From an uncultured Pelagibacteraceae bacterium (GTDB taxonomy: Bacteria > Pseudomonadota > Alphaproteobacteria > Pelagibacterales > Pelagibacteraceae), in the NCBI GenBank assembly GCA_902521075.1, contig CABYQM010000001.1:1-64000 (forward strand): 64,000 nucleotides of DNA, written 5' to 3'. Under the pieces are notes generated by a model, which did no database searches, was not told the DNA's origin, and worked only from the letters and a program-made list of their open reading frames with translations. The position numbers were made by a program, and so were the translations under genes. This document shows, one piece after another, positions 8,630-17,387 of the stretch (its first letter is position 1; the number at the start of each line of letters is the position of its first letter).

Positions 8630-8740
8630 ATGAATAACGAGTCTCATAAAAATACTTGGAATAATTTTACAAAGTTTGTTTTGTGGGGTTCTGTAGCTGT
8701 AGTGGTTATTTTAGTTCTTATGGCAATTTTTCTTCTATAG
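8630..8740 (+). CDS. aa3-type cytochrome c oxidase subunit IV (one-TM small subunit)
   Basis: A 36-residue protein, absent from the ORF track: NESHKNTWNNFTKF followed by one hydrophobic helix (VLWGSVAVVVILVLMAIFLL). Short N-terminal polar region, a TW..FTK-type segment and a single TM helix match the bacterial aa3 oxidase subunit IV family (COX4_pro_2), found on its own in many alphaproteobacteria. It is packed between rpmJ and pntAA (1 nt to the next start). The assignment is by pattern and context; a generic small membrane peptide is the alternative. Confidence 0.7.
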   Translation: MNNESHKNTWNNFTKFVLWGSVAVVVILVLMAIFLL

Positions 8741-8741
8741 A

Positions 8742-9842
8742 ATGATTATTGGTTCAGTTTCAGAGGATATCAAAGTAGAAAAAAGAGTTGCTCTGACTCC
8801 AGAAATTTTAAAGAAATATAAAACTTTAGGTTTAAAAATTTGTATTAGCAAAGGTTATGCAAGTCATATTGGTTTTAGTGACAGCGAGTATCAGAACGAA
8901 GGAGTAGAAGTACTTAATAACAAAGAAGAAGTAATTTTAAAATCAAATATATTAATTCAGATGGGAATTCCATCTAATGACGATTTAAAATTACTAAAAG
9001 AAAATCAAACTTTAATTGGAGTTTTAAATCCTTACAACAATGAGGAAAAATTAAAGAATTTAATATCAAAAAAAGTCAATTGTTTCTCTTTAGATCTTTT
9101 GCCTAGGATTACAAGGGCCCAGTCGATGGATATTTTATCATCCCAAGCTAACCTTGCTGGATATAAAGCAGTTGTAGATTCATTCTCTATTTTTGAAAAG
9201 GCAATACCAATGATGATGACTGCAGCTGGTACAATTTCGGCGGCAAAAGTACTTGTTGTAGGTGCTGGAGTGGCTGGACTTCAAGCAATTGCAACTGCCA
9301 AAAGAATGGGAGCAATTGTTTATGCTACAGACGTCAGAATGGCTTCAAAAGAACAAGTAGAGAGTTTAGGAGGAAAATTTTTAACTGTTGAAGGTGCTGA
9401 TAATCTAGAGACAGAAGGGGGTTACGCAAAAGAAGCAAGTATAGAGTTTAAAAAAAAACAAGAGGATCTTTTAAAAGAAACTTTAAAAAAAATCGATGTA
9501 ATTATATGTACTGCTTTAATACCTGGAAAAAAAGCACCAGTTATTATAAAAAAAGATATGATCGAGGAGATGCAAAGTGGATCTATAATCTATGATTTAG
9601 CAGCTTCACAAGGTGGTAATGCAGAATTTACAAAACCAAATGAAGTAGTAGATTATAATGGCGTAAAGATAGTAGGTGAAAAAAATATATTAAACAAACT
9701 TCCAGTTTCATCATCAAATTTATATTCTAAGAATGTATTCAATTTTATAAATAATTTATATGATAAAGAAAAAAAACAAATCGATCTAAATTTTGAGGAT
9801 GAAATAATTGATAAAACAAATGTGAGGTTTAATGGAAATTGA
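8742..9842 (+). CDS. pntAA: NAD(P) transhydrogenase subunit alpha 1 (NAD-binding dI)
   Basis: The 366-residue soluble domain I of proton-translocating transhydrogenase starts IIGSVSEDIKVEKRVALTP. It continues LLPRITRAQSMDILSSQANLAGYKAV, the NAD Rossmann motif VLVVGAGVAGLQAIATAKRMGA, and AIVYATDVR. The protein transfers hydride between NADH and NADP+ in a membrane complex driven by proton motive force. The split form (separate AA and AB) is typical of alphaproteobacteria. Its stop overlaps the pntAB start by 11 nt. Confidence 0.95.
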   Translation: MIIGSVSEDIKVEKRVALTPEILKKYKTLGLKICISKGYASHIGFSDSEYQNEGVEVLNNKEEVILKSNILIQMGIPSNDDLKLLKENQTLIGVLNPYNNEEKLKNLISKKVNCFSLDLLPRITRAQSMDILSSQANLAGYKAVVDSFSIFEKAIPMMMTAAGTISAAKVLVVGAGVAGLQAIATAKRMGAIVYATDVRMASKEQVESLGGKFLTVEGADNLETEGGYAKEASIEFKKKQEDLLKETLKKIDVIICTALIPGKKAPVIIKKDMIEEMQSGSIIYDLAASQGGNAEFTKPNEVVDYNGVKIVGEKNILNKLPVSSSNLYSKNVFNFINNLYDKEKKQIDLNFEDEIIDKTNVRFNGN

Positions 9843-10134
9843 TCCATTTATATTTAGAATAAGCATTTTTATATTGTCTATATTCGTTGGTTATTACGTA
9901 GTATGGAGTGTTACTCCATCTCTTCACACACCATTGATGTCAGTAACAAATGCGATATCATCAGTGATTATTGTTGGTGCAATAATTGCAGCTTTAGCAG
10001 GATCTGATAATGAAATTTTCCAAATCTCAAGTATTTTTGGATTTCTAGCAATTATTTTAGCAGCTATAAATATATTTGGTGGATTTCTGGTAACTCAAAG
10101 AATGCTTCAAATGTACAAGAAAAAGAAAAAATAA
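9832..10134 (+). CDS. pntAB: NAD(P) transhydrogenase subunit alpha 2 (membrane)
   Basis: The 100-residue protein has about three TM helices. The core VTPSLHTPLMSVTNAISSVIIVGA is diagnostic for the membrane part of the alpha subunit, and the C-terminus is QRMLQMYKKK. It completes the proton channel together with PntB. It overlaps pntAA and lies 2 nt before pntB. Confidence 0.95.
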   Translation: MEIDPFIFRISIFILSIFVGYYVVWSVTPSLHTPLMSVTNAISSVIIVGAIIAALAGSDNEIFQISSIFGFLAIILAAINIFGGFLVTQRMLQMYKKKKK

Positions 10135-10136
10135 AT

Positions 10137-11531
10137 ATGTCTGCAAATTTATCAGCAACATTTTACCTTATATCTGGGATATTATTTATATTAGCATTAA
10201 GAGGACTTTCTTCTCCAGAGACTTCAAGGCAAGGAAATTATTTTGGTATAGCTGGCATGGTAATTGCTATAGCAGTAACGTTTCTGGCAATTGGAAATTT
10301 TGGATTGGGTTTTATAGTAGTTTTAATTTTCCTTTTAGTTGGTGGATCAATTGGAGCATTTATAGCATTTAGAATTCCGATGACTGCAATGCCAGAACTA
10401 GTTGCAGGTTTTCATAGCTTAGTTGGTTTAGCAGCGGTATTTGTTGCAATTGCGGCATTTTTAAAACCCGAAGCATTTAATTTGGGTATCGTGGGAAATA
10501 TTAAATTAGCAAGCTTAATCGAAATGTCCCTGGGTGCAGCTATTGGTGCAATAACGTTTTCTGGTTCTATTATAGCATTTTTAAAATTAAGAGGAATAAT
10601 GAGTGGAGCACCAATAACATTTAAAGGGCAACACATTTTAAATTTATTTTTAGGAATATTAATTTTGGTTTTAATATTTTATTTGTGCAAAACACAAATG
10701 AGTAACATTTTTTGGGCTATTGTAATTATTTCATTTTTAGTGGGAGTTTTATTGATCATACCAATTGGTGGAGCTGATATGCCAGTAGTAATATCAATGC
10801 TAAATTCATATTCAGGATGGGCCGCGGCTGGAATAGGATTTACTCTTGAAAATACTGCTCTAATCATAACAGGAGCATTAGTTGGTTCTTCAGGCGCTAT
10901 ACTTTCTTATATAATGTGCAAAGGAATGAATAGATCATTTTTTAATGTCATATTAGGGGGATGGGGAGCTTCTGAACAGAATTCAACTTCTACATCAAAA
11001 GAACAAAAACCAGTTAAAAATGGTAATGCAGATGATGCAGCTTTTTTAATGAAAAATGCTTCCTCAGTAATAATTGTACCTGGTTACGGAATGGCAGTAG
11101 CACAAGCCCAACATGCTTTAAGAGAAATGGTTGATGCACTTAAAAAAAATGGTGTTAAGGTTTCTTATGCAATTCATCCAGTGGCAGGCAGAATGCCTGG
11201 TCATATGAATGTATTATTAGCCGAGGCTAATGTTCCATATGATGAGGTGTTTGAATTAGAGGAAATAAACAACGATTTTTCTAATTGTGATGTAGCATAT
11301 GTTATTGGAGCTAACGACGTAACAAATCCAGTGGCTAAATCAGATCCACAGAGTCCAATTTATGGTATGCCTGTTCTTGATGTTGAAAAAAGTAAGTCTG
11401 TATTATTTGTAAAAAGAAGTTTATCACCAGGATATGCAGGTATTGATAATGATTTATTTTATAGAGACAATACTTTAATGCTATTTGCAGACGCCAAAAA
11501 AATGACTGAGGAAATTGTAAAGAGTTTGTAA
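10137..11531 (+). CDS. pntB: NAD(P) transhydrogenase subunit beta
   Basis: The 464-residue protein has about nine TM helices containing TAMPELVAGFHSLVGLAAVF. The C-terminal NADP-binding domain III has VPGYGMAVAQAQHALREM (the GxGxxA-type motif), HPVAGRMPGHMNVLLAEA, and VLFVKRSLSPGYAGIDN. It binds NADP(H) and, with PntAA/AB, produces NADPH at the expense of the proton gradient. Length and motifs are complete. The 1-nt gap to the next gene suggests the operon continues. Confidence 0.96.
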   Translation: MSANLSATFYLISGILFILALRGLSSPETSRQGNYFGIAGMVIAIAVTFLAIGNFGLGFIVVLIFLLVGGSIGAFIAFRIPMTAMPELVAGFHSLVGLAAVFVAIAAFLKPEAFNLGIVGNIKLASLIEMSLGAAIGAITFSGSIIAFLKLRGIMSGAPITFKGQHILNLFLGILILVLIFYLCKTQMSNIFWAIVIISFLVGVLLIIPIGGADMPVVISMLNSYSGWAAAGIGFTLENTALIITGALVGSSGAILSYIMCKGMNRSFFNVILGGWGASEQNSTSTSKEQKPVKNGNADDAAFLMKNASSVIIVPGYGMAVAQAQHALREMVDALKKNGVKVSYAIHPVAGRMPGHMNVLLAEANVPYDEVFELEEINNDFSNCDVAYVIGANDVTNPVAKSDPQSPIYGMPVLDVEKSKSVLFVKRSLSPGYAGIDNDLFYRDNTLMLFADAKKMTEEIVKSL

Positions 11532-11532
11532 T

Positions 11533-12225
11533 TTGACAAAAATATTTTGTGATATAGCCGACCTAAAATCTATAAGAAAATTTGAAAAAAAAAAGATAGT
11601 AAAAGGATTTACCACAAACCCAAGTCTTATTAGGAATGCAGGTGCAAAAGATTATGCTTCATATTGCAAAAAAATTCTTAAGATAACAAAGAAGCCAGTT
11701 TCGATTGAGGTTTTTGCAGATGATGTTGAAGAAATAATTGATCAAGGTTTCAAAATAAATAATTGGGGGAAAAATGTATTTGTAAAAGTCCCTGTAATTA
11801 ATTCAAAAGGCAAGTTTATGGGAAAAGCAATTAAACATTTCAATGAAAATAATATTAAAATAAATATTACAGCAGTTTATAAAATTGGTCATGTTAAACA
11901 AATATTGAAAAATATAAATAAAAAATCTAGTGTTCTAATATCAATATTTGCTGGCAGAATGGCTGATAGTGGAAAAGACCCATTACCAATTTTTAAAAAA
12001 AGTTTATATTATGCCAAGAACTTCAAAAATGTAAAAATTTTATGGGCAAGCGTAAGAGAGCCATATAACTTTTTGCAATCAAAAAAAATTGGGTGTCACA
12101 TTATTACAGTCCCGCCTAACATTATTGAAAAAATAGAAAGTTTTGGTAAATCATACAAATCCTTGACTCAACAAACTGTAAATAATTTCCTTTTGGATAG
12201 CAAAAAATCAAAATTTAAACTTTAA
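11533..12225 (+). CDS. Transaldolase / fructose-6-phosphate aldolase family protein
   Basis: The 230-residue TIM barrel begins at TTG, one base after the pntB stop. It shows FCDIADL (Asp of strand 1), GFTTNPSLIR, NVFVKVPVINSKG with the Schiff-base lysine, NITAVYKIGHV, and FAGRMADSGKDP. Length and motifs match the short TalC/FSA subfamily; whether it is a true transaldolase or an aldolase is not resolved by eye (the TAVY segment resembles FSA). It would connect triose and pentose phosphates with tkt and fba elsewhere in this window. The 3' end overlaps the convergent GT2 by 11 nt. Confidence 0.8.
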   Translation: MTKIFCDIADLKSIRKFEKKKIVKGFTTNPSLIRNAGAKDYASYCKKILKITKKPVSIEVFADDVEEIIDQGFKINNWGKNVFVKVPVINSKGKFMGKAIKHFNENNIKINITAVYKIGHVKQILKNINKKSSVLISIFAGRMADSGKDPLPIFKKSLYYAKNFKNVKILWASVREPYNFLQSKKIGCHIITVPPNIIEKIESFGKSYKSLTQQTVNNFLLDSKKSKFKL

Positions 12226-12925
12226 TCTTATTAAAATATCTAAACCTAAAATCTAGTCCTTCCATAATATAAGATATTATTGAACGTATATTAACTTTAG
12301 AATTTAGATTGTCATTTCTTACATTTACAGATACACTTGTAATATTATTTTTAAAAATCTTTGACATTATATAAAACTCAGTTTCAGCAAAATAATTATA
12401 ATTATTAAGTTTTGACAAAAATTTTACATCAGATTTAAATATTTTTATGCATTGTGTATCTTGCTCAATTAGATTCCCAAAAAGTAATTTGATATATACT
12501 TTTGAAAAATTTGAAATTACCTTTCTGACAAAATTTGTATTGACTTTCGACTTAGGATGACTTTTTGGTCCATAAATTATTTCGTAATTTTTTTCTTTCA
12601 ATAAGCTATATCCTTTTTTATAAAAATTAAACGACCAAGCATTATCTACTGAACATACAGCAAAATATCCCTTTTTCTTTTGTTTAAAAAACTTATTTAA
12701 TCCATAACCTCTATTTTTTTTATTCGATTTTATTATTTTAATTGGATAAATTTCTAATCTTTTTTTTATTAATAATTCGGTATTGTCTGAGCAGTTGTTT
12801 AATAGAAAAACAAAGACATTTTTATTATTTTTAAAATTTTTTAATACCCACAGTATAAATAATTTAACATTTAAAATTCTTTTTTCTTCGTTGTGAACAG
12901 GGAATAAAAAATAAATTTTATTCAT
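12215..12925 (-). CDS. Glycosyltransferase family 2-like protein, divergent
   Basis: The 236-residue protein has a recognisable GT-A start (KIYFLFPVHNEEKRI), but the usual DDGSxD is replaced by LLNNCSDNTELL and the DxD region reads CSVDNAW. The C-terminal part (EQDTQCIKIFKSD, then AETEFYIM) resembles DPM-type acceptor regions. It may be a catalytically altered transferase or one with an unusual metal site. It is the last gene of a minus-strand trio with the PhyH-type dioxygenase and the epimerase. It converges on the transaldolase gene. Confidence 0.65.
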   Translation of the reverse strand: MNKIYFLFPVHNEEKRILNVKLFILWVLKNFKNNKNVFVFLLNNCSDNTELLIKKRLEIYPIKIIKSNKKNRGYGLNKFFKQKKKGYFAVCSVDNAWSFNFYKKGYSLLKEKNYEIIYGPKSHPKSKVNTNFVRKVISNFSKVYIKLLFGNLIEQDTQCIKIFKSDVKFLSKLNNYNYFAETEFYIMSKIFKNNITSVSVNVRNDNLNSKVNIRSIISYIMEGLDFRFRYFNKIKV

Positions 12926-12929
12926 TTTT

Positions 12930-13820
12930 TTAAGAAACTAAGCTTCTGATCTTATAGACTACATCTCTAACAAATCTTATGTTCATCAGATTTGACAAAA
13001 AGCTTAAATTTTTTAAATATATTTTAGAATAAATTTTTGCTTGTCTCGTAATTAGTTTCTCGTGCAACTTTTTTGAGTTTAATTCACCTACATCTAGTAA
13101 ATTTCCCTCCTTTTTAAAAAAGTTGTACCTATCGTTACCACTAACCAAAGTAGCATAATTATAATAAAGATTTTCATTGATTTTATTATCTGGAGTTAGG
13201 TATCTTATTGAGAACAAAAAACGGTGACTATCTGAGTTATTTATCTCAGAACCATGCACAATGTTTCCATGAAAAATACAAAATTCACCAGGTTTTAAAA
13301 TAATATTTTCCAGTTTTTTATGTTCTAAATTATCCAATTTTACTTCCTGTCCTCTTGCTAACAGATTGTTAGTATCTTTCTTATCATGATGTAAATAATT
13401 ATTTTTATGAGATTCTGGTAATATTTGAAGACATCCATTTTCTAATGTTGACTCGCTTAATGCGACTTGAACAGTTAAACCCTTATCCATCTTGATTTTC
13501 CAATAATTTTGATCTTGATGGTAAGAAACAAATTTTTTTGAATTTGGCGGTTTTAAAAAAATAAGAGAATTCCAAGCAACTATATCGTTTCCTAAAATTT
13601 CTTTTACAACTTTTAATATATTTTCATTATACACAATCATATTTGCCCACTTGAATAATAAATGAGATTTTGTTTTATGTTCAATGCGGAAACTCTCAGA
13701 TTTTATATTTTTATAAAATTTTAAGTATTCATCATTAATATTTTTGGCTACACCAGGTTCCATCGCTTTAAAAGGATACAAAAATCCTTTTTCAAAAAAT
13801 TTATTTTTAATTTCACTCAT
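12930..13820 (-). CDS. Phytanoyl-CoA dioxygenase (PhyH) family Fe(II)/2-oxoglutarate oxygenase
   Basis: The 296-residue protein has the double-stranded beta-helix iron triad: the HxD of VSYHQDQNYWKI and the distal histidine in FCIFHGNIVHGSEIN, followed by HRFLFSIRY with the arginine that binds 2-oxoglutarate. ENGCLQILPESHKN is the family's conserved strand. PhyH-family enzymes hydroxylate diverse small molecules; context suggests a sugar or lipid precursor (inference). It overlaps the upstream epimerase gene by 8 nt, so the two are coupled. Substrate unknown. Confidence 0.85.
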   Translation of the reverse strand: MSEIKNKFFEKGFLYPFKAMEPGVAKNINDEYLKFYKNIKSESFRIEHKTKSHLLFKWANMIVYNENILKVVKEILGNDIVAWNSLIFLKPPNSKKFVSYHQDQNYWKIKMDKGLTVQVALSESTLENGCLQILPESHKNNYLHHDKKDTNNLLARGQEVKLDNLEHKKLENIILKPGEFCIFHGNIVHGSEINNSDSHRFLFSIRYLTPDNKINENLYYNYATLVSGNDRYNFFKKEGNLLDVGELNSKKLHEKLITRQAKIYSKIYLKNLSFLSNLMNIRFVRDVVYKIRSLVS

Positions 13821-14733
13821 GTCTTTTAAAAAAATTCAAAGTATCATATATCGTTTTATCCACAACATATTTATTTTTATATCCATTGTCTGTAACGGAT
13901 TCACTTTTTGGATTTAATTTTAAATATTTGTATGTTGAGATAGGAAAGTAATTTTTTTTAATAAATTTAATTTTTTTGAAAAATAAATTTACTAAATTAA
14001 ATATTGCATAAATCCAATTATAAATTTTTATTAGTATAAATTTTTTATTGAATGATGACATTTTAACATATTTTCTCATGTGAATATCACCGTTGATTAT
14101 TAATTTTTTATGCATTCCAAGATTTTTTTTTATTATAAAATCGATATATAATGAAATTTCTCTTACATCAGTTATTGGATAATTAATATCAAAGAAAAAC
14201 TTAACCTTTTTTTTGGACATATTTAATAAAAATTCCCCATTAGGTGATACTCTGTTATCGTTCGGACCAATTACATGACATGGATAAATTATTATTAATT
14301 CTTTTTTATACTTTGAAACAAGTTTTTTAAAAAACCTTTCTGTTATATATTTTGATTTTTTATAAAAATTATCTTGTTTATAAATTTTTAGATAATTTTG
14401 TTCTGATATTTTATTTTTTTTATAATTAATAAGATTAATAAAAGATGAAATTAAAATAATTTTTTTACTTTTTTGAAATAACTTACTTAATTTTGCTAAT
14501 AATTTTATATTTTCATGAAAAATATTAATGTTATCTAAATCTTGTCTTGTTGGATGAATTCCAGCAGCATGTATAAAGTAATCAAAGGTAGTATCATCAA
14601 TTTTATTGTTTATATCAATTTTACTTTTCCTTAAATCAATTGTTGTTAAACTTATTCCATTATTTTTAATTAATAAATTTTTAATTTCTGATCCAATAAA
14701 ACCAGTGCTTCCAGATAGTATTATTTTCTTCAT
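13813..14733 (-). CDS. NAD-dependent epimerase/dehydratase (envelope sugar SDR)
   Basis: The 306-residue SDR has an intact LSGSTGFIGSEIKNLL motif, TIDLRKS at the end of strand 2, FIHAAG, ILISSF, and YKKSK as the catalytic YxxxK. The C-terminal half is very lysine/phenylalanine rich and has a hydrophobic stretch (IYNWIYAIFNLVNLFF) that may sit on the membrane. It begins a minus-strand trio with the dioxygenase and the divergent GT2. The substrate is not determinable. Confidence 0.75.
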   Translation of the reverse strand: MKKIILSGSTGFIGSEIKNLLIKNNGISLTTIDLRKSKIDINNKIDDTTFDYFIHAAGIHPTRQDLDNINIFHENIKLLAKLSKLFQKSKKIILISSFINLINYKKNKISEQNYLKIYKQDNFYKKSKYITERFFKKLVSKYKKELIIIYPCHVIGPNDNRVSPNGEFLLNMSKKKVKFFFDINYPITDVREISLYIDFIIKKNLGMHKKLIINGDIHMRKYVKMSSFNKKFILIKIYNWIYAIFNLVNLFFKKIKFIKKNYFPISTYKYLKLNPKSESVTDNGYKNKYVVDKTIYDTLNFFKRHE

Positions 14734-14850
14734 TTAATTAATATATTTTATTTTGATTCAAAAAAAATTAAATTTATCTAATTAGTATCACATTAATTCT
14801 GACTAAAATTAAAATAGTTTTTGATTTATTTTAGTGTAAAAATTTATCTC

Positions 14851-16353
14851 ATGGTAAATAAAAATTTTGGAGTTCAAATAAAAATTTTAAGTCTTCTATT
14901 ATTGAGTTTTCTGTGGAGTTCATTAATTTTTTTTTATTGGAGTTATGATTATGGGCTTTATTATAATCAAGCCGTAAATTTATCTAATGATTACAAAATA
15001 TACTCAAACTTTTTTGATACTAAAGGGCCATTATATTACTTATTTATAAAAATAATTAGTCAATTTATTGGAATCGGTAAAATACAAAGTTATATAACTT
15101 TGGGTCTAACAACATTTTTATTTTTCTTATCTATTTTTTTAATAATAAACCAAAGAACAAAAAAAAATTTTTTATTACTATTTTTTTTCTTGATATCAAT
15201 TCTTCATCAACAAAATATCAATATAAGTTTAGTTTTATTTCAATTTTCATTACAGATTACAAGTTTTTTTTTTCTTTTACAATTTCTTGAAAAAGAAAAT
15301 AAAAAGTATTTTTTAATTTCAACTCTATTTTATGCATTAAGTCTATTTTCCAAGATTGATGTCATCATTTATTTACCTATTTATTTATTAATAATTTTTT
15401 TTATAAATAAAAACAAAAAATATATAATTAGTTTTATTCTATTTTCGTTAATTATGGTTTACTTAATATTAAGTTACCTTTTAGATTTTGACTTAAGGGA
15501 TTTCTGGTGGCATAATTATTTATATAATTCTCAATTTTCATCAGGTTTTTGGAATAGAGAACCATTTTTAAAAATATTTAACTCTCCTTATCATATCTAT
15601 TTAATTATGTTTACTGGTGTTGGAGTTTTATTTTTTGAAATTGTTGATAAAATTTTTACTAATGCAAAAGTAGATTATAAAAATTATTTTAATGTTGTAT
15701 TTAGGAATAGAGTTAATTTTTTTCAAATTTTAATTTTATTAGCAGGAATATTTGTCTGGCTATATTCTGGATCTGATAAAAATTATCACGTTTATATGGT
15801 ATTTTTACCTTTAATTTTAATTATTTGTTACAATTTTAATTTGTTAGATAAGTTTAATTATCGAATATTCTTTTATTACTTGCTAACTTTTTTCTTTTTT
15901 TTAATTACACTTTACCCTGATACTAAAAACGTAATATCTAATAAGTGTTGGAAAAAAAATATTTACTGTTATCAAATTGATAACTATGGTGAGATAGTAA
16001 ATGAAATTAATAATCTTAAAGACTCACAAGATATTATAATTTTAGGATCTGCTGGTTGGCCATATCTATTATCTGGTGCGAAATTAAAAATATCATTAGC
16101 AAATTACACAATGTATTCAGATATAATGAATGACGGAAAAAGGGCTATATTTGATAGACCCAAGGCATTAATAGCAGACCATAATAATTTGATGAAAAGA
16201 GAAACAGATTTCATTTTTTGGGTCGAAAAAAGTTTGATTAACAATTTTGAAAATTCAACAGGCCTTGTGCCCTCCATTTATCTGAGAGAATTATTGGAAA
16301 AGTCAACAAAAATTAAATTACAAGGAAACTTTTATAAATATAAAATAAACTAA
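14851..16353 (+). CDS. Polytopic membrane protein, GT-C / PMT-like sugar transferase candidate
   Basis: About 500 residues from the ATG at 14851; the track start at 14821 is a TTG and gives only 10 extra residues. There are about ten TM helices. The first large loop contains FFDTKGPLYYLFIKIISQF, resembling the acidic-then-KGPL motif of PMT/ArnT-type (GT39/GT83-like) glycosyltransferases, which transfer sugars from polyprenyl phosphate on the outer face of the membrane. The soluble C-terminus has the form IIILGSAGWPYLLSGAK. It is divergent from the epimerase trio (117 nt gap). It could supply the transfer step for sugars made by this block (inference). Confidence 0.68.
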   Translation: MVNKNFGVQIKILSLLLLSFLWSSLIFFYWSYDYGLYYNQAVNLSNDYKIYSNFFDTKGPLYYLFIKIISQFIGIGKIQSYITLGLTTFLFFLSIFLIINQRTKKNFLLLFFFLISILHQQNINISLVLFQFSLQITSFFFLLQFLEKENKKYFLISTLFYALSLFSKIDVIIYLPIYLLIIFFINKNKKYIISFILFSLIMVYLILSYLLDFDLRDFWWHNYLYNSQFSSGFWNREPFLKIFNSPYHIYLIMFTGVGVLFFEIVDKIFTNAKVDYKNYFNVVFRNRVNFFQILILLAGIFVWLYSGSDKNYHVYMVFLPLILIICYNFNLLDKFNYRIFFYYLLTFFFFLITLYPDTKNVISNKCWKKNIYCYQIDNYGEIVNEINNLKDSQDIIILGSAGWPYLLSGAKLKISLANYTMYSDIMNDGKRAIFDRPKALIADHNNLMKRETDFIFWVEKSLINNFENSTGLVPSIYLRELLEKSTKIKLQGNFYKYKIN

Positions 16354-16360
16354 AATTCAA

Positions 16361-17032
16361 TTATTTTTTATAGTCTGCAATGTAAAAAATATTTATATCG
16401 TGAAATGGTAAAAAAGTTGGAAAATTTATTCTAGAAATTTTTGTCAGTTTATTATTTAATATTGTTTCTAGGTTAAATATTGAATTTACGTGTTCTATAG
16501 CATTTATGTAATCATATTCCTCATTTTTAAGATTATAACTTTTCTTTTGAATAAAATTTTTTGTAATATATCTACATAATCTCCATAAAATACCAGGATC
16601 GGTTGGCAGACTGATACTAAGTATACATTGATCGTTCATTACCCTTATAACTTCATCTAAGTAAATCTCAGGTTTTGAGATGTGTTCTAAACAATGTGAA
16701 ATAATTATCCTATCAAATTTTTTATCATTAAATGGTATTTTAATGCCATCATATTTTGTAAACTCAATATCAAAATTATTTTTTTTATAATATTCTTTAA
16801 GCATATTCCCTTCATCAATGTCTATTATGTCATAGCTTTTAAACTTGTGCTTAATATGATTTATATGAGGATAAGTACCAGCCCCGATTTCTAAAATTTT
16901 AGTGTTCTCATCAAATAGGTTATTATTTTTTTCCATTAAATTGTGATTTATTTTCATTAATTTGCCAATTAAACCACTATAAAGATGGGTGTTGTAATCT
17001 TTATTTAAATATGAATATTTTTTTTTAAACAT
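16361..17032 (-). CDS. Class I SAM-dependent methyltransferase
   Basis: From the ATG at 17032 this is 223 residues; the track's TTG at 17047 adds five residues but has no purine-rich site upstream, while TGGA precedes the ATG. Motifs are ILEIGAGTYPHINHI (motif I), YDIIDIDEGNM (motif II) and DRIIISHCLEHISKPEIYLDEV. It is a generic Methyltransf_11-type enzyme; the target is unknown. It follows tRNA-fMet on the same strand by about 20 nt and is the outer edge of the second accessory block. Confidence 0.78.
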   Translation of the reverse strand: MFKKKYSYLNKDYNTHLYSGLIGKLMKINHNLMEKNNNLFDENTKILEIGAGTYPHINHIKHKFKSYDIIDIDEGNMLKEYYKKNNFDIEFTKYDGIKIPFNDKKFDRIIISHCLEHISKPEIYLDEVIRVMNDQCILSISLPTDPGILWRLCRYITKNFIQKKSYNLKNEEYDYINAIEHVNSIFNLETILNNKLTKISRINFPTFLPFHDINIFYIADYKK

Positions 17033-17054
17033 ATCACTAAATTCCAAAGGAAAT

Positions 17055-17131
17055 TGGTTGCGGGGGACGGATTTGAACCGCCGACCTCAAGGTTATGAGC
17101 CTTGCGAGCTACCAGGCTGCTCCACCCCGCG
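17055..17131 (-). tRNA. tRNA-fMet (CAT), initiator
   Basis: A 77-nt cloverleaf on the minus strand starts CGCGGGGTGGAGCAGCCTGG, has the anticodon loop context GGCTCATAACC, and ends CCCGCAACCA with CCA encoded. The C1-A72-type mismatched first pair and CGCGGGG acceptor strand identify the initiator rather than the elongator. It lies between rpsU and the methyltransferase on the same strand. Confidence 0.95.
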
Positions 17132-17135
17132 ATAT

Positions 17136-17330
17136 TTAAATCCTATTTTTGAGTTTGTTAAGTTTTTTTACTCTCTTAATGTTTTCTTGAAGAATCCTTT
17201 TCTTTTTTTCAGATGGTTTCTCATAATTATTTTTTAATTTAATTATTTTAAAAAAGCCATCTCTTTGGAGTTTTCTTTTTAAAACTCTAAGGGCTTGCTC
17301 AACATTATTATCTTTAACTTCTATTTTAAT
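17136..17330 (-). CDS. rpsU: 30S ribosomal protein S21, probable AUU start
   Basis: The basic protein contains EVKDNNVEQALRVLKRKLQR and NNYEKPSEKKKR, the S21 signature. The ORF track begins at a TTG (17342), but a strong GGAGG (17336-17340) lies inside that reading, 5 nt before an ATT codon at 17328-17330. Starting there gives MKIEVKDNNVEQAL, 64 residues, which aligns base to base with the alphaproteobacterial S21 start (MxxxVxDNNVxQAL). S21 assists initiation on the 30S subunit. It is expected to be transcribed with tRNA-fMet, 4 nt downstream. The gene call is secure; the start codon is inferred. Confidence 0.9.
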   Translation of the reverse strand: MKIEVKDNNVEQALRVLKRKLQRDGFFKIIKLKNNYEKPSEKKKRILQENIKRVKKLNKLKNRI

Positions 17331-17387
17331 AACAACCTCCAAAAAATGCGATTAGTTAGCATTTTACACTTTATTTGTCTATATTTA

